A stretch of DNA of 64,000 nucleotides, taken from contig NZ_LS999839.1 of the NCBI RefSeq assembly GCF_900564155.1, forward strand, positions 5,701,097 through 5,765,096. The letters are read 5' to 3'. Shown here piece by piece: positions 28,178 to 36,921 of this stretch. The notes below the pieces were generated by a model. That model was not told the origin of the DNA and ran no database searches. It saw nothing but the letters and a program-made list of their open reading frames with translations. The position numbers and the translations under genes are program-made. The stretch comes from Pedobacter schmidteae. Its GTDB lineage: Bacteria; Bacteroidota; Bacteroidia; Sphingobacteriales; Sphingobacteriaceae. Each line of letters opens with the position of its first letter. Position 1 is the first letter of the stretch.

Positions 28178-28306
28178 CCTAAGTTTGAATTGGTTTGAGT
28201 TGATAATTGATTGTTAGCACATAATAGTTCTTCCTGATTTTTCTCAGGAATGGTTGCTCAAACTTCTGCCGGAAAGTGTTGGTAGCACTTTTCGGCTTTT
28301 TATTTT
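28157..28306 (+). ncRNA. Candidate antisense RNA opposite the susC leader, locus 3
   Basis: This is the best-supported of the five candidates at the promoter end. On the plus strand TTG (28157-28159), 20 bases, then TAAGTTTG (28180-28187) matches the Bacteroidota TTG/TAnnTTTG promoter. A strong hairpin and T-tract end at about 28306. A start near 28193 gives an RNA of about 110 nt lying wholly within the FecR-SusC gap, antisense to the long SusC leader. Transcription itself is inferred. Confidence 0.5.
28268..28306 (+). terminator. Antisense-oriented intrinsic terminator between fecR and susC, locus 3
   Basis: An 11-bp stem with one G-U pair (GCCGGAAAGTG at 28268-28278, CACTTTTCGGC at 28286-28296) is followed by TTTTTATTTT on the plus strand. 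Both neighbouring genes are on the minus strand, and that strand shows no T-run after the stem. Confidence 0.78.
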
Positions 28307-28401
28307 AAGCCACCGCTTTTCTTATGGTCTTAATTGAGTAGAATTTCTTTCATCATGCGGTTCTTTGTTTAGTGATTAATATGATTTGTTTAGGTTGATG
28401 T

Positions 28402-29526
28402 TTATTTGGTTACAGTTATTGTTCTGCCTTCAATTTTAAATTTAACACTGCCAGTGGTTTGCATGCGTTCCAAAACGGCTGAAATATTTCTTGCCCTGGA
28501 CACAGCCCCACTAAATGTTTCGTACTTTGGTGCGTCATCAGCATACACAACAGTTACATCGTACCACCGGGCAAGCTCACGCATAATGTCTTCCAAAGTT
28601 TTGTCTTTAAATACAATATTTCCATTTTTCCAGGCTACGGCCTCTTCTACATCAACTTTCTGCACCTGAATATTCCCGCTATTTATCGCCTGATCACCTG
28701 GTTTTAATACAGTCGATATATTTTTAGCAACCGCAACGCGCACGCTACCTTCCAATAAAGTGGTTTTTGTGGCCGCTTCATCTACATAACTGTTCACGTT
28801 AAAATGTGTGCCTAGTACAGTCACTTCCTGTTTATCGGTAGCCACAACAAAAGGTATCAGTTCGCCACCTGTTTGATCGGCCTTACCTTTCGAACGGTAA
28901 CTTTTTGCTACTTCAAAATATGCTTCACCCTTTAATAAGACCCTGCGTTCCGATCCAGAAAAATCAGAGAGGAAAGAGAGTTTAGAATCGGCATTCATCC
29001 AAACATGTGTACCATCTGGAAGGGTAACCTCGTAAGTTCCGCCACGGGGTGTAGCAGCCGTCAGCATTTGGGGCTTACCTGCATCGGCGGCAACCTGGGT
29101 TCCATCGTAATATTTCAATTCAGCGCCAACGGTTACCCCATGTTGATTATCGCTAAGTTGTATCGTTTTTCCGTTGGCCAAGGTAAGAGTGGCTGTATTT
29201 TTCCCAGGAACAACGTCATTTTGGTAAACGATCTCGGCTTTGCGACCAAAACGCAGCGGCGAAGTGTAAAACCAGAATCCGAAAACGACAGCGACTGCAG
29301 CGGCTATTGCAGCAATTTTATAGTAACGAAGGCGAATAACACCTTTATGATCTATTCGATCATAGATATTTGTCAACATACTGGTTTTCAGCATACCAAA
29401 ATCAGAAATAGGCTGACCATTGGCCTGCATAGCGTTGCACCAGACATTGTATTTACTGAGTTCTTCATCAGTCGCAATTCCGGCCGCAATCCGTTCTATT
29501 AATTCTAGCGTTTCTTTATCATTCAT
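28402..29526 (-). CDS. FecR-family anti-sigma factor with DUF4974 (locus 3)
   Basis: The start at 29526 (MNDKETLELIERIAAG) is preferred. The frame extends 19 codons upstream to 29583, but those codons read GARCPSCPYVLNGDQYG, unlike other family members. About 374 residues. The membrane helix is IAAIAAAVAVVFGFWFY at about 70-87. The FecR core has VTLPDGTHVWMNADSKLSFL, VLLKGEAYFEVAKSYRSKGK (with a small insert before PFVV) and VTVLGTHFNVNSY. DUF4974 at the end has MRELARWYDVTVVYAD and FSGAVSRARNISAVLERM. It should control the sigma factor encoded upstream in response to the locus 3 SusC. Confidence 0.9.
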   Translation of the reverse strand: MNDKETLELIERIAAGIATDEELSKYNVWCNAMQANGQPISDFGMLKTSMLTNIYDRIDHKGVIRLRYYKIAAIAAAVAVVFGFWFYTSPLRFGRKAEIVYQNDVVPGKNTATLTLANGKTIQLSDNQHGVTVGAELKYYDGTQVAADAGKPQMLTAATPRGGTYEVTLPDGTHVWMNADSKLSFLSDFSGSERRVLLKGEAYFEVAKSYRSKGKADQTGGELIPFVVATDKQEVTVLGTHFNVNSYVDEAATKTTLLEGSVRVAVAKNISTVLKPGDQAINSGNIQVQKVDVEEAVAWKNGNIVFKDKTLEDIMRELARWYDVTVVYADDAPKYETFSGAVSRARNISAVLERMQTTGSVKFKIEGRTITVTK

Positions 29527-29618
29527 CATTCCGTATTGATCCCCGTTTAATACATAGGGACACGAAGGGCACCTAGCCCCCAAACAAAATCATAAATATT
29601 TTAAAATAATTTTTATGA

Positions 29619-30179
29619 TCAGATAAAAGTCGACCAGAAGGACATTTTTCCGAGGCCCGACTTTAGTTTTTTCAGCACAATGGTCATTTGGTTTTCGACC
29701 GTTTTTTCAGATATGCCTAACCTAATTGCAATTTCCTTATTGGAAAGATATTCGTTACGGCTCATTTCAAAAATCTGTCTGGCCCGTTCGGGAAGATTAA
29801 TCACAAATTCCTGAATGGCATTCTTGAGCTCTTTTATTTCCAGACTATCGTCAACAAATGACTCTTCCTTCAATGGATTTGATGCCAGAATTTCTGCCCT
29901 TCTCTTGCTGCCCTGGATAAGCCGGGTTAGTTTATACTTTACCGCAGCAATAAGGTACCCCTTTAAAACAGTGACATTAATTTTTTTCTTGTTTTCCCAC
30001 AGCCAAACAAAAATATCCTGAACCGCATCTGTACATTCATCTTGGTCCCGGAGTATGTTTAAAGCATATTGATATAAATACTCTGCATAGCGATGATAGA
30101 TCTGGTTAAAGGCCTCCCGATCTCCAAGCTTAAGCAAAGCAGTCAGCTCCTGATCTGTATGTTCGTCGTATGCAAGCAT
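29619..30179 (-). CDS. ECF RNA polymerase sigma factor (locus 3)
   Basis: 186 residues. Region 2 has YHRYAEYLYQYALNILRDQD, then CTDAVQDIFVWLWENKKKIN, then YLIAAVKYKLTRLIQGSKRR. Region 4 has INLPERARQIFEMSRNEYLS and IAIRLGISEKTVENQM. The family start YDEHTDQELTALLKLGDREA matches locus 4 and 5 sigma factors, so these three are closer to each other than to those of loci 1 and 2. It opens locus 3, with FecR 93 bases downstream. Confidence 0.92.
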   Translation of the reverse strand: MLAYDEHTDQELTALLKLGDREAFNQIYHRYAEYLYQYALNILRDQDECTDAVQDIFVWLWENKKKINVTVLKGYLIAAVKYKLTRLIQGSKRRAEILASNPLKEESFVDDSLEIKELKNAIQEFVINLPERARQIFEMSRNEYLSNKEIAIRLGISEKTVENQMTIVLKKLKSGLGKMSFWSTFI

Positions 30180-30239
30180 TATAGTTTCATTTATAATGAA
30201 ACAAACATATAGAATATTTACCTAACGGCCCCAATTATC

Positions 30240-30848
30240 TTAATCCCTACCCTTTTTACAAATTATCATATAGAATGGATAGTTTTCTTCAATTTCAACG
30301 ATATCCATAAGTCCCGAATACTCAAATTCATTTTTTATAGTTTCTTTATCGTAAAAGAACATTTTTACCCCGCCAAACATTTCAAATCTATCTTTACTCA
30401 GATAAGTCCCTTTTCCGTAAGTCTGCGCATTTTTTGTGATGGCGGTAAACACCATATATCCGTTTTCAGCAAGTTGATCGTAACAGTCTGATATGAGTTT
30501 GGCTCTTTCATTCTGGTCCAATAAATGGATCAGGCCATAACAAAATATTCCATCATATTTTTCGTCATCAAAAGGCATATCGGTTACAGAACCATGATAA
30601 ATCGTCATATCGGTTCCATAATGCTTTTGAGATAGTTCAATAGCGGTTTTTGAAATTTCTATCCCTGTTACCTGCATTCCGCTATCCACAAATGATTGGG
30701 CATTTCGTCCGTAACCAATTCCCGGGATCAATACTTTTTTTATCGACTTCTCCAGAAACAATTTACTGGCCAGCACTGCAGATGCAGCTGCCTCCAATCC
30801 CCACATCTCCTGTTTGTCGGCAAAACTTTCTTCCCAAAACTCTGTCAT
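30240..30848 (-). CDS. Class I SAM-dependent methyltransferase
   Basis: 202 residues. The fold is clear from motif I (VLIPGIGYGRNAQSFVDSG), the acidic end of strand 2 (GIEISKTAIELS) and VTDMPFDDEKYDGIFCYGLI. The PGxGxGR form of motif I and an N-terminal WEESFADKQEMWG resemble the thiopurine/tellurite-resistance-like methyltransferases, but the substrate cannot be told. It stands alone, 60 bases from the sigma gene end, in the same direction as the DUF4886 gene below it. It has no evident link to the Sus loci. Confidence 0.8.
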   Translation of the reverse strand: MTEFWEESFADKQEMWGLEAAASAVLASKLFLEKSIKKVLIPGIGYGRNAQSFVDSGMQVTGIEISKTAIELSQKHYGTDMTIYHGSVTDMPFDDEKYDGIFCYGLIHLLDQNERAKLISDCYDQLAENGYMVFTAITKNAQTYGKGTYLSKDRFEMFGGVKMFFYDKETIKNEFEYSGLMDIVEIEENYPFYMIICKKGRD

Positions 30849-30948
30849 ATTTATTTGTCTGAAATATAGTGAAATGGAATGCCTCCCTGGGCTTTTTAAG
30901 ACGTACCAGCCTTATTAAAATATAAATCTGGTACGCTTTAAATGGATT

Positions 30949-31875
30949 TTATTTCTGATTTGCAGCAACTGTTTCTGATGCAACTTCTTTCAAAAAAGCA
31001 GAAAAATCATCAGATACTGATGCAGGTTTAAACTTTACATTAGCTGGGTTCTCTTTAAACAAATCGTTGTACCAAACTAAACCTGCCAGGTAACATCCTG
31101 CCTCATTAGCGTGGTTAGGGTCAAACTCCAGTGTTTTATCCTTTTTCCAGCTGTATCCCATGTTTATAGAGTTTTCCTGCGATGGCAAATTAGGATAAAC
31201 CGGCTTGGCATAATCAAACGCTTCATCTTTTTTGAAGCCCCATTTTTTGTCGGTTGCCACCCTATAAAATGCATCACCGGATGGAATGATAGGCAAATCG
31301 CCAAGGTTTTTTGCCAGATGATGATAGGCAGCTCTTGATTTTTCCCACATTTCTTTATTATTTTTTGCACGCTTGTTTTCAGCCACCATTCCCCAATTTA
31401 TGGCATCTGCACGATATGCCCATGTTTGATGAATATAAATTTTGGCATCTGGCTGATAGCTTTTAACCATATCATAAATATATTTTGCAAAAGGCTGATA
31501 AGTTGCTTCATCACCAGACAACAGAGAGTACTGTTGCATGGTAACGATGTCCCATTTCTCTGATGATAGCAACTGTCGCAAAGATTTACCTTTATAGGCT
31601 TTGCCTTTATTGGTATCGATATTATTTACTAAAACCGAATCCCAATGACGTTTTAACGAGCATCCGCCCATTTCTGCCCTCCCCAATACAAGGTTTATGT
31701 TGGCTTCTTCCGCCATTTGAGGCAAGTACCTCGATGCATTTTGTGAAAAACTATTGCCAATCAGCAAAACCTTTACAGTCTTTGCGGCTTGCTGGGCATT
31801 TACCTGCAAACACATCGTCAAAACCAAGGCTACGACAAGTTTTGTCTTAATAAATAATTTCATTTTTTTGTTCAT
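30949..31875 (-). CDS. DUF4886 secreted SGNH-hydrolase-like protein
   Basis: 308 residues with a signal peptide (LVVALVLTMCLQVNAQ). The mature protein starts VKVLLIGNSFSQNASRYLPQ, where GNSFS carries the nucleophile serine of an SGNH esterase fold. Near the C-terminus FDPNHANEAGCYLAGLVWY carries the D-x-x-H pair, and QTWAYRADAINWG lies in the middle. This matches DUF4886, whose members are secreted and often lie in carbohydrate loci, where deacetylation of glycans is the usual guess. No Sus genes are directly attached here. Length is normal for the family. Confidence 0.82.
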   Translation of the reverse strand: MNKKMKLFIKTKLVVALVLTMCLQVNAQQAAKTVKVLLIGNSFSQNASRYLPQMAEEANINLVLGRAEMGGCSLKRHWDSVLVNNIDTNKGKAYKGKSLRQLLSSEKWDIVTMQQYSLLSGDEATYQPFAKYIYDMVKSYQPDAKIYIHQTWAYRADAINWGMVAENKRAKNNKEMWEKSRAAYHHLAKNLGDLPIIPSGDAFYRVATDKKWGFKKDEAFDYAKPVYPNLPSQENSINMGYSWKKDKTLEFDPNHANEAGCYLAGLVWYNDLFKENPANVKFKPASVSDDFSAFLKEVASETVAANQK

Positions 31876-31984
31876 TGTGGTTATAGGTTCATTTGAGTTA
31901 AGACAACGATAGGTTATCCCGTTTAATATTACTCAATAAGATCGAAAAAACCTATTTTGGTTTAAATGGATTCAAAAAAAAGGC

Positions 31985-32200
31985 TTATGCCGGCAAGTAT
32001 TTATTGAGTATTTTTCCATTTTTAAACGCAACTAAACTTTCCAGTTTCAACAATTTTCTTTCCTTAAAAATGGAAAGTCCGCTACCCAACGTAACTGGAT
32101 TTCTGATAATGTAATATTCATCATTGAGGTTCTGTTCAACATTTTGTATTAACCCCCAATACAACGCCGTAGGACTGATCCCGATGATTTTATAGCTCCC
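31985..32200 (-). pseudogene. 3' remnant of a dihydrofolate-reductase (RibD C-terminal) family gene
   Basis: The minus-strand frame ending at 31985 reads GISPTALYWGLIQNVEQNLN, then DEYYIIRNPVTLGSGLSIFK, then LESLVAFKNGKILNKYLP. This is the C-terminal third of the DHFR/RibD_C family (DEY.x..NPVxLGSG...F plus the closing FKNG...Y). Upstream of about 32200 the frame runs into the DUF1275 gene and loses similarity, so the N-terminal two thirds are missing. It is a 5'-truncated remnant abutting the DUF1275 stop codon, probably left by a deletion or insertion. It is not a recent copy of the intact DHFR-family gene at 36922, as the residues differ widely. Confidence 0.65.
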
Positions 32201-32933
32201 TGCGCTCTTTTGGCAACAGTAGATTATGGTAAAAAAGTTTGATATTAATTCTGAAAATATCATAAAACAAAGCATACAACAACAAAAATACCGGACATAA
32301 AAAAGCGTAAAAAGAAAACCGATTAAAAAGGTAAGCACCCAAGAGTGCTCCTAACAGAAAAAACAATACGATCGTAACGCGTAATTTTATCCGGGAACGC
32401 AGTAAAACATTTCCCTTATTGACCCTTTGAATTACCCGGGCCAGTTCAATTCCAAGATCCGTGAATGTCCCCGTAAGATGAGTTGTCCTAACAACCGAAC
32501 CAGATATCATTGAAACGAGTGAATTTTGCAACCCCATTACAAAAAGTAAACTCCCGGCAAACAGCTCCCTTCTCACAAGACTACCATCATAGTCCCTGCC
32601 GGTAAAAGCCACCACAACCAGCACAACCAACTCTAGCAGAATTGGAATAACATAGGAAAACTGTTGATTACGACCAATAATAGAAACGATCAGACTAGAA
32701 ATAAATGCCCCACACAAAAAAAGAAACATCCACAAAGCAACGATCCTGGCGGTCTGCCAATCCTGCATAGCTATTCGTTCGGCAAACAAAGCGGCATGCC
32801 CGGTTACATTAGTAGTCAGTACAGAAAACCCAAGAAAACCAGCCGCATTAACAAATCCTGCAGTAATGCACAGCAATGTTGCAAGCTTCACATTATGCCG
32901 GTAAGTCCGTTTTGTCCCCAGGTGTCTTAACAT
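32190..32933 (-). CDS. DUF1275 (YoaK-family) integral membrane protein
   Basis: The start at 32933 gives MLRHLGTKRTYRHNVKLATLL, about 247 residues. The frame extends to 33077, but that part overlaps the divergent methyltransferase gene. Six or so membrane helices are visible. Family signatures are CITAGFVNAAGFLGFSVLTT with NVTGHAALF, GSLLFVMGLQNSLVSMISGS, and VRTTHLTGTFTDLG. Members are thought to be small-molecule transporters of unknown substrate. It is divergent from the methyltransferase at 33082 with about 148 bases between start codons. Its stop is directly followed by the DHFR remnant. Confidence 0.85.
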   Translation of the reverse strand: MLRHLGTKRTYRHNVKLATLLCITAGFVNAAGFLGFSVLTTNVTGHAALFAERIAMQDWQTARIVALWMFLFLCGAFISSLIVSIIGRNQQFSYVIPILLELVVLVVVAFTGRDYDGSLVRRELFAGSLLFVMGLQNSLVSMISGSVVRTTHLTGTFTDLGIELARVIQRVNKGNVLLRSRIKLRVTIVLFFLLGALLGAYLFNRFSFYAFLCPVFLLLYALFYDIFRINIKLFYHNLLLPKERREL

Positions 32934-33081
32934 ATTCAAAATTAACAGTTCTGTTAGGCAATATCCAGAAGCATGAACGTTAAAAAAGATGATATTTATC
33001 ATCTTTATCGCTGATCTGATACCACTATACTGCTTTTTCTGGTTCATTAATTTTGCTCCGAACAAAGCAACATCCACTCAC

Positions 33082-33690
33082 ATGCCACAACTCATAACCG
33101 GTGAAGTCCAAATCACCCTCAATTACAAGGATGACGATGCTTTTGATGCTTATTTTTCCCAAAAAATCCAAAAAGTATCAAAAGTACACTGGACCCCATT
33201 ACAGGTAGCAAAAAAGGCAGCTGAATTCCTGGCACCTCATCCGGGCTGTAAAATTATAGATATCGGCAGTGGTCCGGGAAAATTTTGTATCGCAGCAGCC
33301 TACCACCATCCCGATTCGGAATTCCACGGTATTGAACAACGCGAACAGCTTCACCGGAGCGCGATTCACCTAAAGACTTTAATCGGCATGGACAATGTAC
33401 ATTTTATGCATGGGGATTTCACTGAGCTGAGTATGGCTGAATACACTGGTTTTTACTTTTTCAATTCTTTTGCAGAAAACCTTTATACCTTTGGCAGAAT
33501 AGACAGTACCATATCACATTCTGTGAGTTTGTATAATTACTACTCCAATTATTTTCATAAAATATTGGAACAAAAACCAAGCGGGACCAGACTAGCCAGT
33601 TACCATGCGTTTGAAAATGAATTTCCAGACAGCTACCAATTACATTCGACTTACTTTAAAAATAACCTGAAATTGTGGATCAAACGATAA
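33082..33690 (+). CDS. Class I SAM-dependent methyltransferase
   Basis: The ATG at 33082 (MPQLITGEVQITLNYKDDDA) is preferred; the frame is open 31 codons upstream but encodes a hydrophobic stretch overlapping the divergent promoter region. 202 residues. Motif I is IIDIGSGPGKFCIAAAYHHP, followed by HGIEQREQLHRSA and FMHGDFTELSMAEYTGFYFF. The substrate is unknown. A TAATTTTG box at 33048-33055 could drive it with a 20-base leader. Two genes follow with tiny gaps (a small unknown protein and a Crp-type regulator), so it probably leads a three-gene operon. Confidence 0.8.
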   Translation: MPQLITGEVQITLNYKDDDAFDAYFSQKIQKVSKVHWTPLQVAKKAAEFLAPHPGCKIIDIGSGPGKFCIAAAYHHPDSEFHGIEQREQLHRSAIHLKTLIGMDNVHFMHGDFTELSMAEYTGFYFFNSFAENLYTFGRIDSTISHSVSLYNYYSNYFHKILEQKPSGTRLASYHAFENEFPDSYQLHSTYFKNNLKLWIKR

Positions 33691-33692
33691 CC

Positions 33693-33956
33693 ATGCCCTT
33701 AGAACAATACCTTGACAATATCATCCAGCAAATTGGCGAAATGGAAAATTACAGCCAGGTTGAAACACTCATCTCAGATTTGACGGACCAGAAAACCAAA
33801 CATACCATTTCAGCGCAAGATCAATTCAGAATCCTGGAAGCGAAAATTGAAAGCCTGTCACCAATACCACTCAACAGCACACAATGGAGTTGTTTACGTT
33901 ATGCCCTGATCTGCCTGCGTAGTTTATCCCCAAAACTACAGACTACGGCGACATAA
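33693..33956 (+). CDS. Small protein of unknown function between methyltransferase and Crp regulator
   Basis: 87 residues from the ATG at 33693, two bases after the methyltransferase stop; an ATG at 33675 inside the upstream gene is also possible. Sequence begins MPLEQYLDNIIQQIGEMENY and is mostly helical and acidic in the first half (VETLISDLTDQKTKHTISAQ), with RYALICLRSLSPKL near the end. No signal peptide or membrane segment is seen, and I do not recognise a family. Tight packing with both neighbours and a normal coding look support a real gene. Confidence 0.55.
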   Translation: MPLEQYLDNIIQQIGEMENYSQVETLISDLTDQKTKHTISAQDQFRILEAKIESLSPIPLNSTQWSCLRYALICLRSLSPKLQTTAT

Positions 33957-33972
33957 TCCTATCTTTGCTACC

Positions 33973-34680
33973 ATGAGTTTATCCGGCATTTTCCCAATTG
34001 AAAAATGGAACTTTAATACCCAGTCAGTTTTAAATACCCTTACCAAAGAAGAATATCAACAGCTGATCACCAAACAGGGGTCTCAAAAATACCAGAAAGG
34101 AGAAATTATCTTCAAGGAAGGTATGGTTCCTTCAGGTATCTATTTTATACATCAGGGAAAAATAAAAAAATATAAAACCGGTTTAGCAGGAAAAGAGCAG
34201 ATCATCTACGTAGCCAATAAAAACGAATTTATCGGCTACCATGCAATTTTATCTGAAGAACGCTATCCCGATTCTGCAGCAACACTTGAAAAAAGTGAGC
34301 TTACCTTTATTCCCAAAGAGGATTTTTTACAAATGCTTCAACAATCACCAACTCTTGCCCGCAGATTACTTAAATCTCTTAGCCACGAATACAGTGTATT
34401 AGCCAATAACATCTCCCTATCTGCCCAGGGTACTTCAGCGGAACGGTTGGCGGTTGCACTGATTCTAATGAGGGAAAAATCAAAAACAGAGACTCCGTTA
34501 GGAGAAGAACCCGTCATTAATATTTCCAGAAGTGACCTGGCAGGCATGGCGGGTATTGCCAAAGAAAATGTCATACGCCTGCTCAGCGAGTTCAAATCCG
34601 AACAGATCATCAAGACAGAGGGTCGTAAAATATGGGTTCAGGATATCGTCAAACTCGTCAATCGCTCTAATTATAAGTAG
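33973..34680 (+). CDS. Crp/Fnr-family transcriptional regulator
   Basis: 235 residues. A cyclic-nucleotide-binding-like sandwich at about 30-130 (KGEIIFKEGMVPSGIYFIHQ, then FIGYHAILSEERYPDSAATL) is followed by the dimer helix and a winged helix at about 155-230 (INISRSDLAGMAGIAKENVI, then RLLSEFKSEQII). There are no cysteines at all, so it is not an iron-sulfur or haem-thiolate FNR type. The usual cAMP-binding RxS signature is not evident. It lies 16 bases after the small unknown gene. A TATCTTTG box sits at 33960-33967, too close to the start codon for a normal leader. Confidence 0.85.
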   Translation: MSLSGIFPIEKWNFNTQSVLNTLTKEEYQQLITKQGSQKYQKGEIIFKEGMVPSGIYFIHQGKIKKYKTGLAGKEQIIYVANKNEFIGYHAILSEERYPDSAATLEKSELTFIPKEDFLQMLQQSPTLARRLLKSLSHEYSVLANNISLSAQGTSAERLAVALILMREKSKTETPLGEEPVINISRSDLAGMAGIAKENVIRLLSEFKSEQIIKTEGRKIWVQDIVKLVNRSNYK

Positions 34681-34864
34681 AAAGCTGCCTTCACTTTACA
34701 AATAAAGTAATTAATACAGTTGTTCCGGGGAATTCATTCAACGGCCTTGTGTTTGGCATGATCTTGTTAAAGGGTAAATCAACGAATGTGTGAACTCATA
34801 GTATCGAAATTGCCTTGGTTTGTCCATATTGTAACAAATCGCAATCATCCTGTGTCTCAACAAC

Positions 34865-35497
34865 ATGCTAACTTTTAATAAATTCGTAAAGAAATACCAG
34901 GATACAAAAATTATTGATATTCAGGAACTAAGCTTAACTCCTGGCATTTATTGGCTTAAAGGTGCAAATGGTTCAGGAAAAAGCACCTTACTGAAATCTC
35001 TGGCTGGCATTTTACACTTTGAGGGCGATGTATTACTTAACAACCAGCTGAGTATAAAAAAAAATAAAAACAATTACAGAAGGTTAGTAAATTTTGCCGA
35101 AGCAGAGCCCATCTTTCCAGAATTTCTTACGGGAAAAGAGTTAATCGATATGTTCGCCGAAGCTAAGGGCGGAACAAATGAACAAAAATTATTTTATTGC
35201 CAGACAATTGGTCTTCAATCGTATATAGACCAACCTTTAGGTACTTACTCCAGTGGCATGCTGAAGAAACTTTCGTTGATATTGGCTTTCCTGGGAGCGC
35301 CGAAACTCATTTTATTGGATGAACCATTGATCACAGTAGATTTAGCCTCCCTGGAAGTTCTTTATAACTGGATTATTGAAAAAAACAAATCCGAAAACAC
35401 CAGTTTTATCCTTGCTTCACACCAATCTCTGGACGGTTCAGGTATTCCGGTAAATACCATACTCTCCATTCAGGACACGTTATTATCGTTGCACTAA
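34865..35497 (+). CDS. ABC transporter ATP-binding protein
   Basis: 210 residues. Walker A is GANGSGKST (33-41), the ABC signature is YSSGMLKKLSL and Walker B is PKLILLDEP followed by LITVD. The H-loop is ILASHQS. The protein is shorter than most exporters' ATPases, with a compact helical domain. It is followed two bases later by the membrane partner, so the two form a likely ABC-2-type exporter or lipid/peptide transporter. No substrate is visible from context. The signature has SSGM in place of the canonical LSGGQ, which is common in this subgroup. Confidence 0.88.
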   Translation: MLTFNKFVKKYQDTKIIDIQELSLTPGIYWLKGANGSGKSTLLKSLAGILHFEGDVLLNNQLSIKKNKNNYRRLVNFAEAEPIFPEFLTGKELIDMFAEAKGGTNEQKLFYCQTIGLQSYIDQPLGTYSSGMLKKLSLILAFLGAPKLILLDEPLITVDLASLEVLYNWIIEKNKSENTSFILASHQSLDGSGIPVNTILSIQDTLLSLH

Positions 35498-35499
35498 TT

Positions 35500-36624
35500 A
35501 TGTTACCGATCAGAACTGTATTAACCAAATCATTCGCATGGAGGTTTTATAAAGAACATTCCGGAATGCTTCTTTTCTTTTTTGTAACGGTGATCAGCTA
35601 TTGTTTCTTCATCAAAACAGCAGGAATATACAGAAAAGAAGAATCTTTTTTCTACCACATGATGTTAATGATGACATTCCTGACTTCACCAGCTATTATG
35701 GTTACTGTATTTGTACTTTGGATATTTTACACCATTAAAGGTTGGCAGTTCATCAGGCAGGAACTTAAGAAAGATCAATTCAAGTTTCTATTTTACAGTA
35801 TTACATCCTCAAACAAATCAACTCAATTTTTTTCCTGGTGCTATGTACAAGTGATGATTTCTTTGCCACTTATTGGCTACTGGTTATTTGCTACAATACT
35901 TGGACTGATCTATCATTCCTTCTTAATCCCACTTATTGCGCTTGGTTTTATATTACTCTTAATCGGCCTGAGCGCAATTGTATATTCAAATTTCACCAAT
36001 CAATTAGAGCCTTCCAAGTCAAGTAACATACTCTATAAACGTATTTCAGGTTACAAAAAGAATTTTTCGACTTTATTTCTTTATCAACTATTAATCAGTG
36101 GTAAGTTTGCTTTTTTGCTTACCAAACTCTTTTCATGGCTGACGATTATTGGAATGATCAATGTTTCGCTAGTGAAACTAAACGACAGCAGAATGCCTTT
36201 AATATTTATACTCGGGATAGTTACTATTCACAGTTTTTTAATCTACCAATCCAGCTATTTCCAGGAGCAGAAACTCAGTTTGATGCGAAATCTACCGGTG
36301 GGCCGTTTTCAGCTTTTCATTAGTTTCGCCATAATCTGGTTTTTGATCACCATACCAGAAACACTTTGGCTCTTTTCTGTATTTCCGTTATGGATTGCTT
36401 TGTATTGTATTTTTACAGGACTAAGCATCGCATTACTTTTTAAGTCACTTCCATTACTTACCGGGCTCAGAATTTTCAGATACCTAATCTGGATTTTCGC
36501 CCTCTTTGTACTACTGTTTTATGGGCTTGTTTGTGGAGGAACTTATATAACAGCTTTTGTATGCCTGGCTATGGCTTACCTGATCTTTTTTTATAGATAC
36601 TATAGACCTCATCCGATAAGCTGA
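35500..36624 (+). CDS. ABC transporter membrane protein
   Basis: 374 residues, with about ten hydrophobic segments, for example LLFFFVTVISYCFFIKTAG, MVTVFVLWIFYTI, LIALGFILLLIGLSAIVYS and YLIWIFALFVLLFYGLVCGG. It starts two bases after the ATPase gene stop. There is no binding protein nearby, so export is more likely than import. I do not recognise the exact family; it is not a MacB or FtsX protein, since it lacks a large periplasmic domain. Confidence 0.72.
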   Translation: MLPIRTVLTKSFAWRFYKEHSGMLLFFFVTVISYCFFIKTAGIYRKEESFFYHMMLMMTFLTSPAIMVTVFVLWIFYTIKGWQFIRQELKKDQFKFLFYSITSSNKSTQFFSWCYVQVMISLPLIGYWLFATILGLIYHSFLIPLIALGFILLLIGLSAIVYSNFTNQLEPSKSSNILYKRISGYKKNFSTLFLYQLLISGKFAFLLTKLFSWLTIIGMINVSLVKLNDSRMPLIFILGIVTIHSFLIYQSSYFQEQKLSLMRNLPVGRFQLFISFAIIWFLITIPETLWLFSVFPLWIALYCIFTGLSIALLFKSLPLLTGLRIFRYLIWIFALFVLLFYGLVCGGTYITAFVCLAMAYLIFFYRYYRPHPIS

Positions 36625-36921
36625 GCATTAAAACATATTGGGGTCAATCTAATTAAATCCGTTATATGTTCCACATTACAGGAGAAGAATTTCATCCCCC
36701 CCGAGGAGATTTCTCACTCCCGGAGGCCATTTACAATTTTCAGTTATAAAGAAATGAGATCTGGTCATAAAGTCGCAAATTGCCCGTTTAAATGTCGCGA
36801 GTACACCTCAGGTATTTTGCTATAACACCGTAAATTAGCGAAAGCGTTTCTAACATTAAACAACCGACAACAGAATGGACAAACAGAATAAACACTTAAA
36901 CAAACATAAAATGAGAAAATT

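Noticed and set aside
32200-32338. Upper part of the 117-codon frame over the DUF1275 gene 3' end as a true N-terminus for the DHFR remnant
   Set aside because: Its residues are a frame shadow of the DUF1275 gene and show no DHFR-family pattern; only the part below about 32200 does.
33960-33972. TATCTTTG box directly before the Crp-type gene as a leaderless promoter
   Set aside because: It would start transcription at the start codon itself, there is no -33 TTG, and the operon structure already explains expression.
36666-36749. A 27-codon frame starting MFHITGEEF before the DHFR-family gene
   Set aside because: Too short, no visible start signal and no recognised sequence; the 36625-36921 gap shows no convincing gene.
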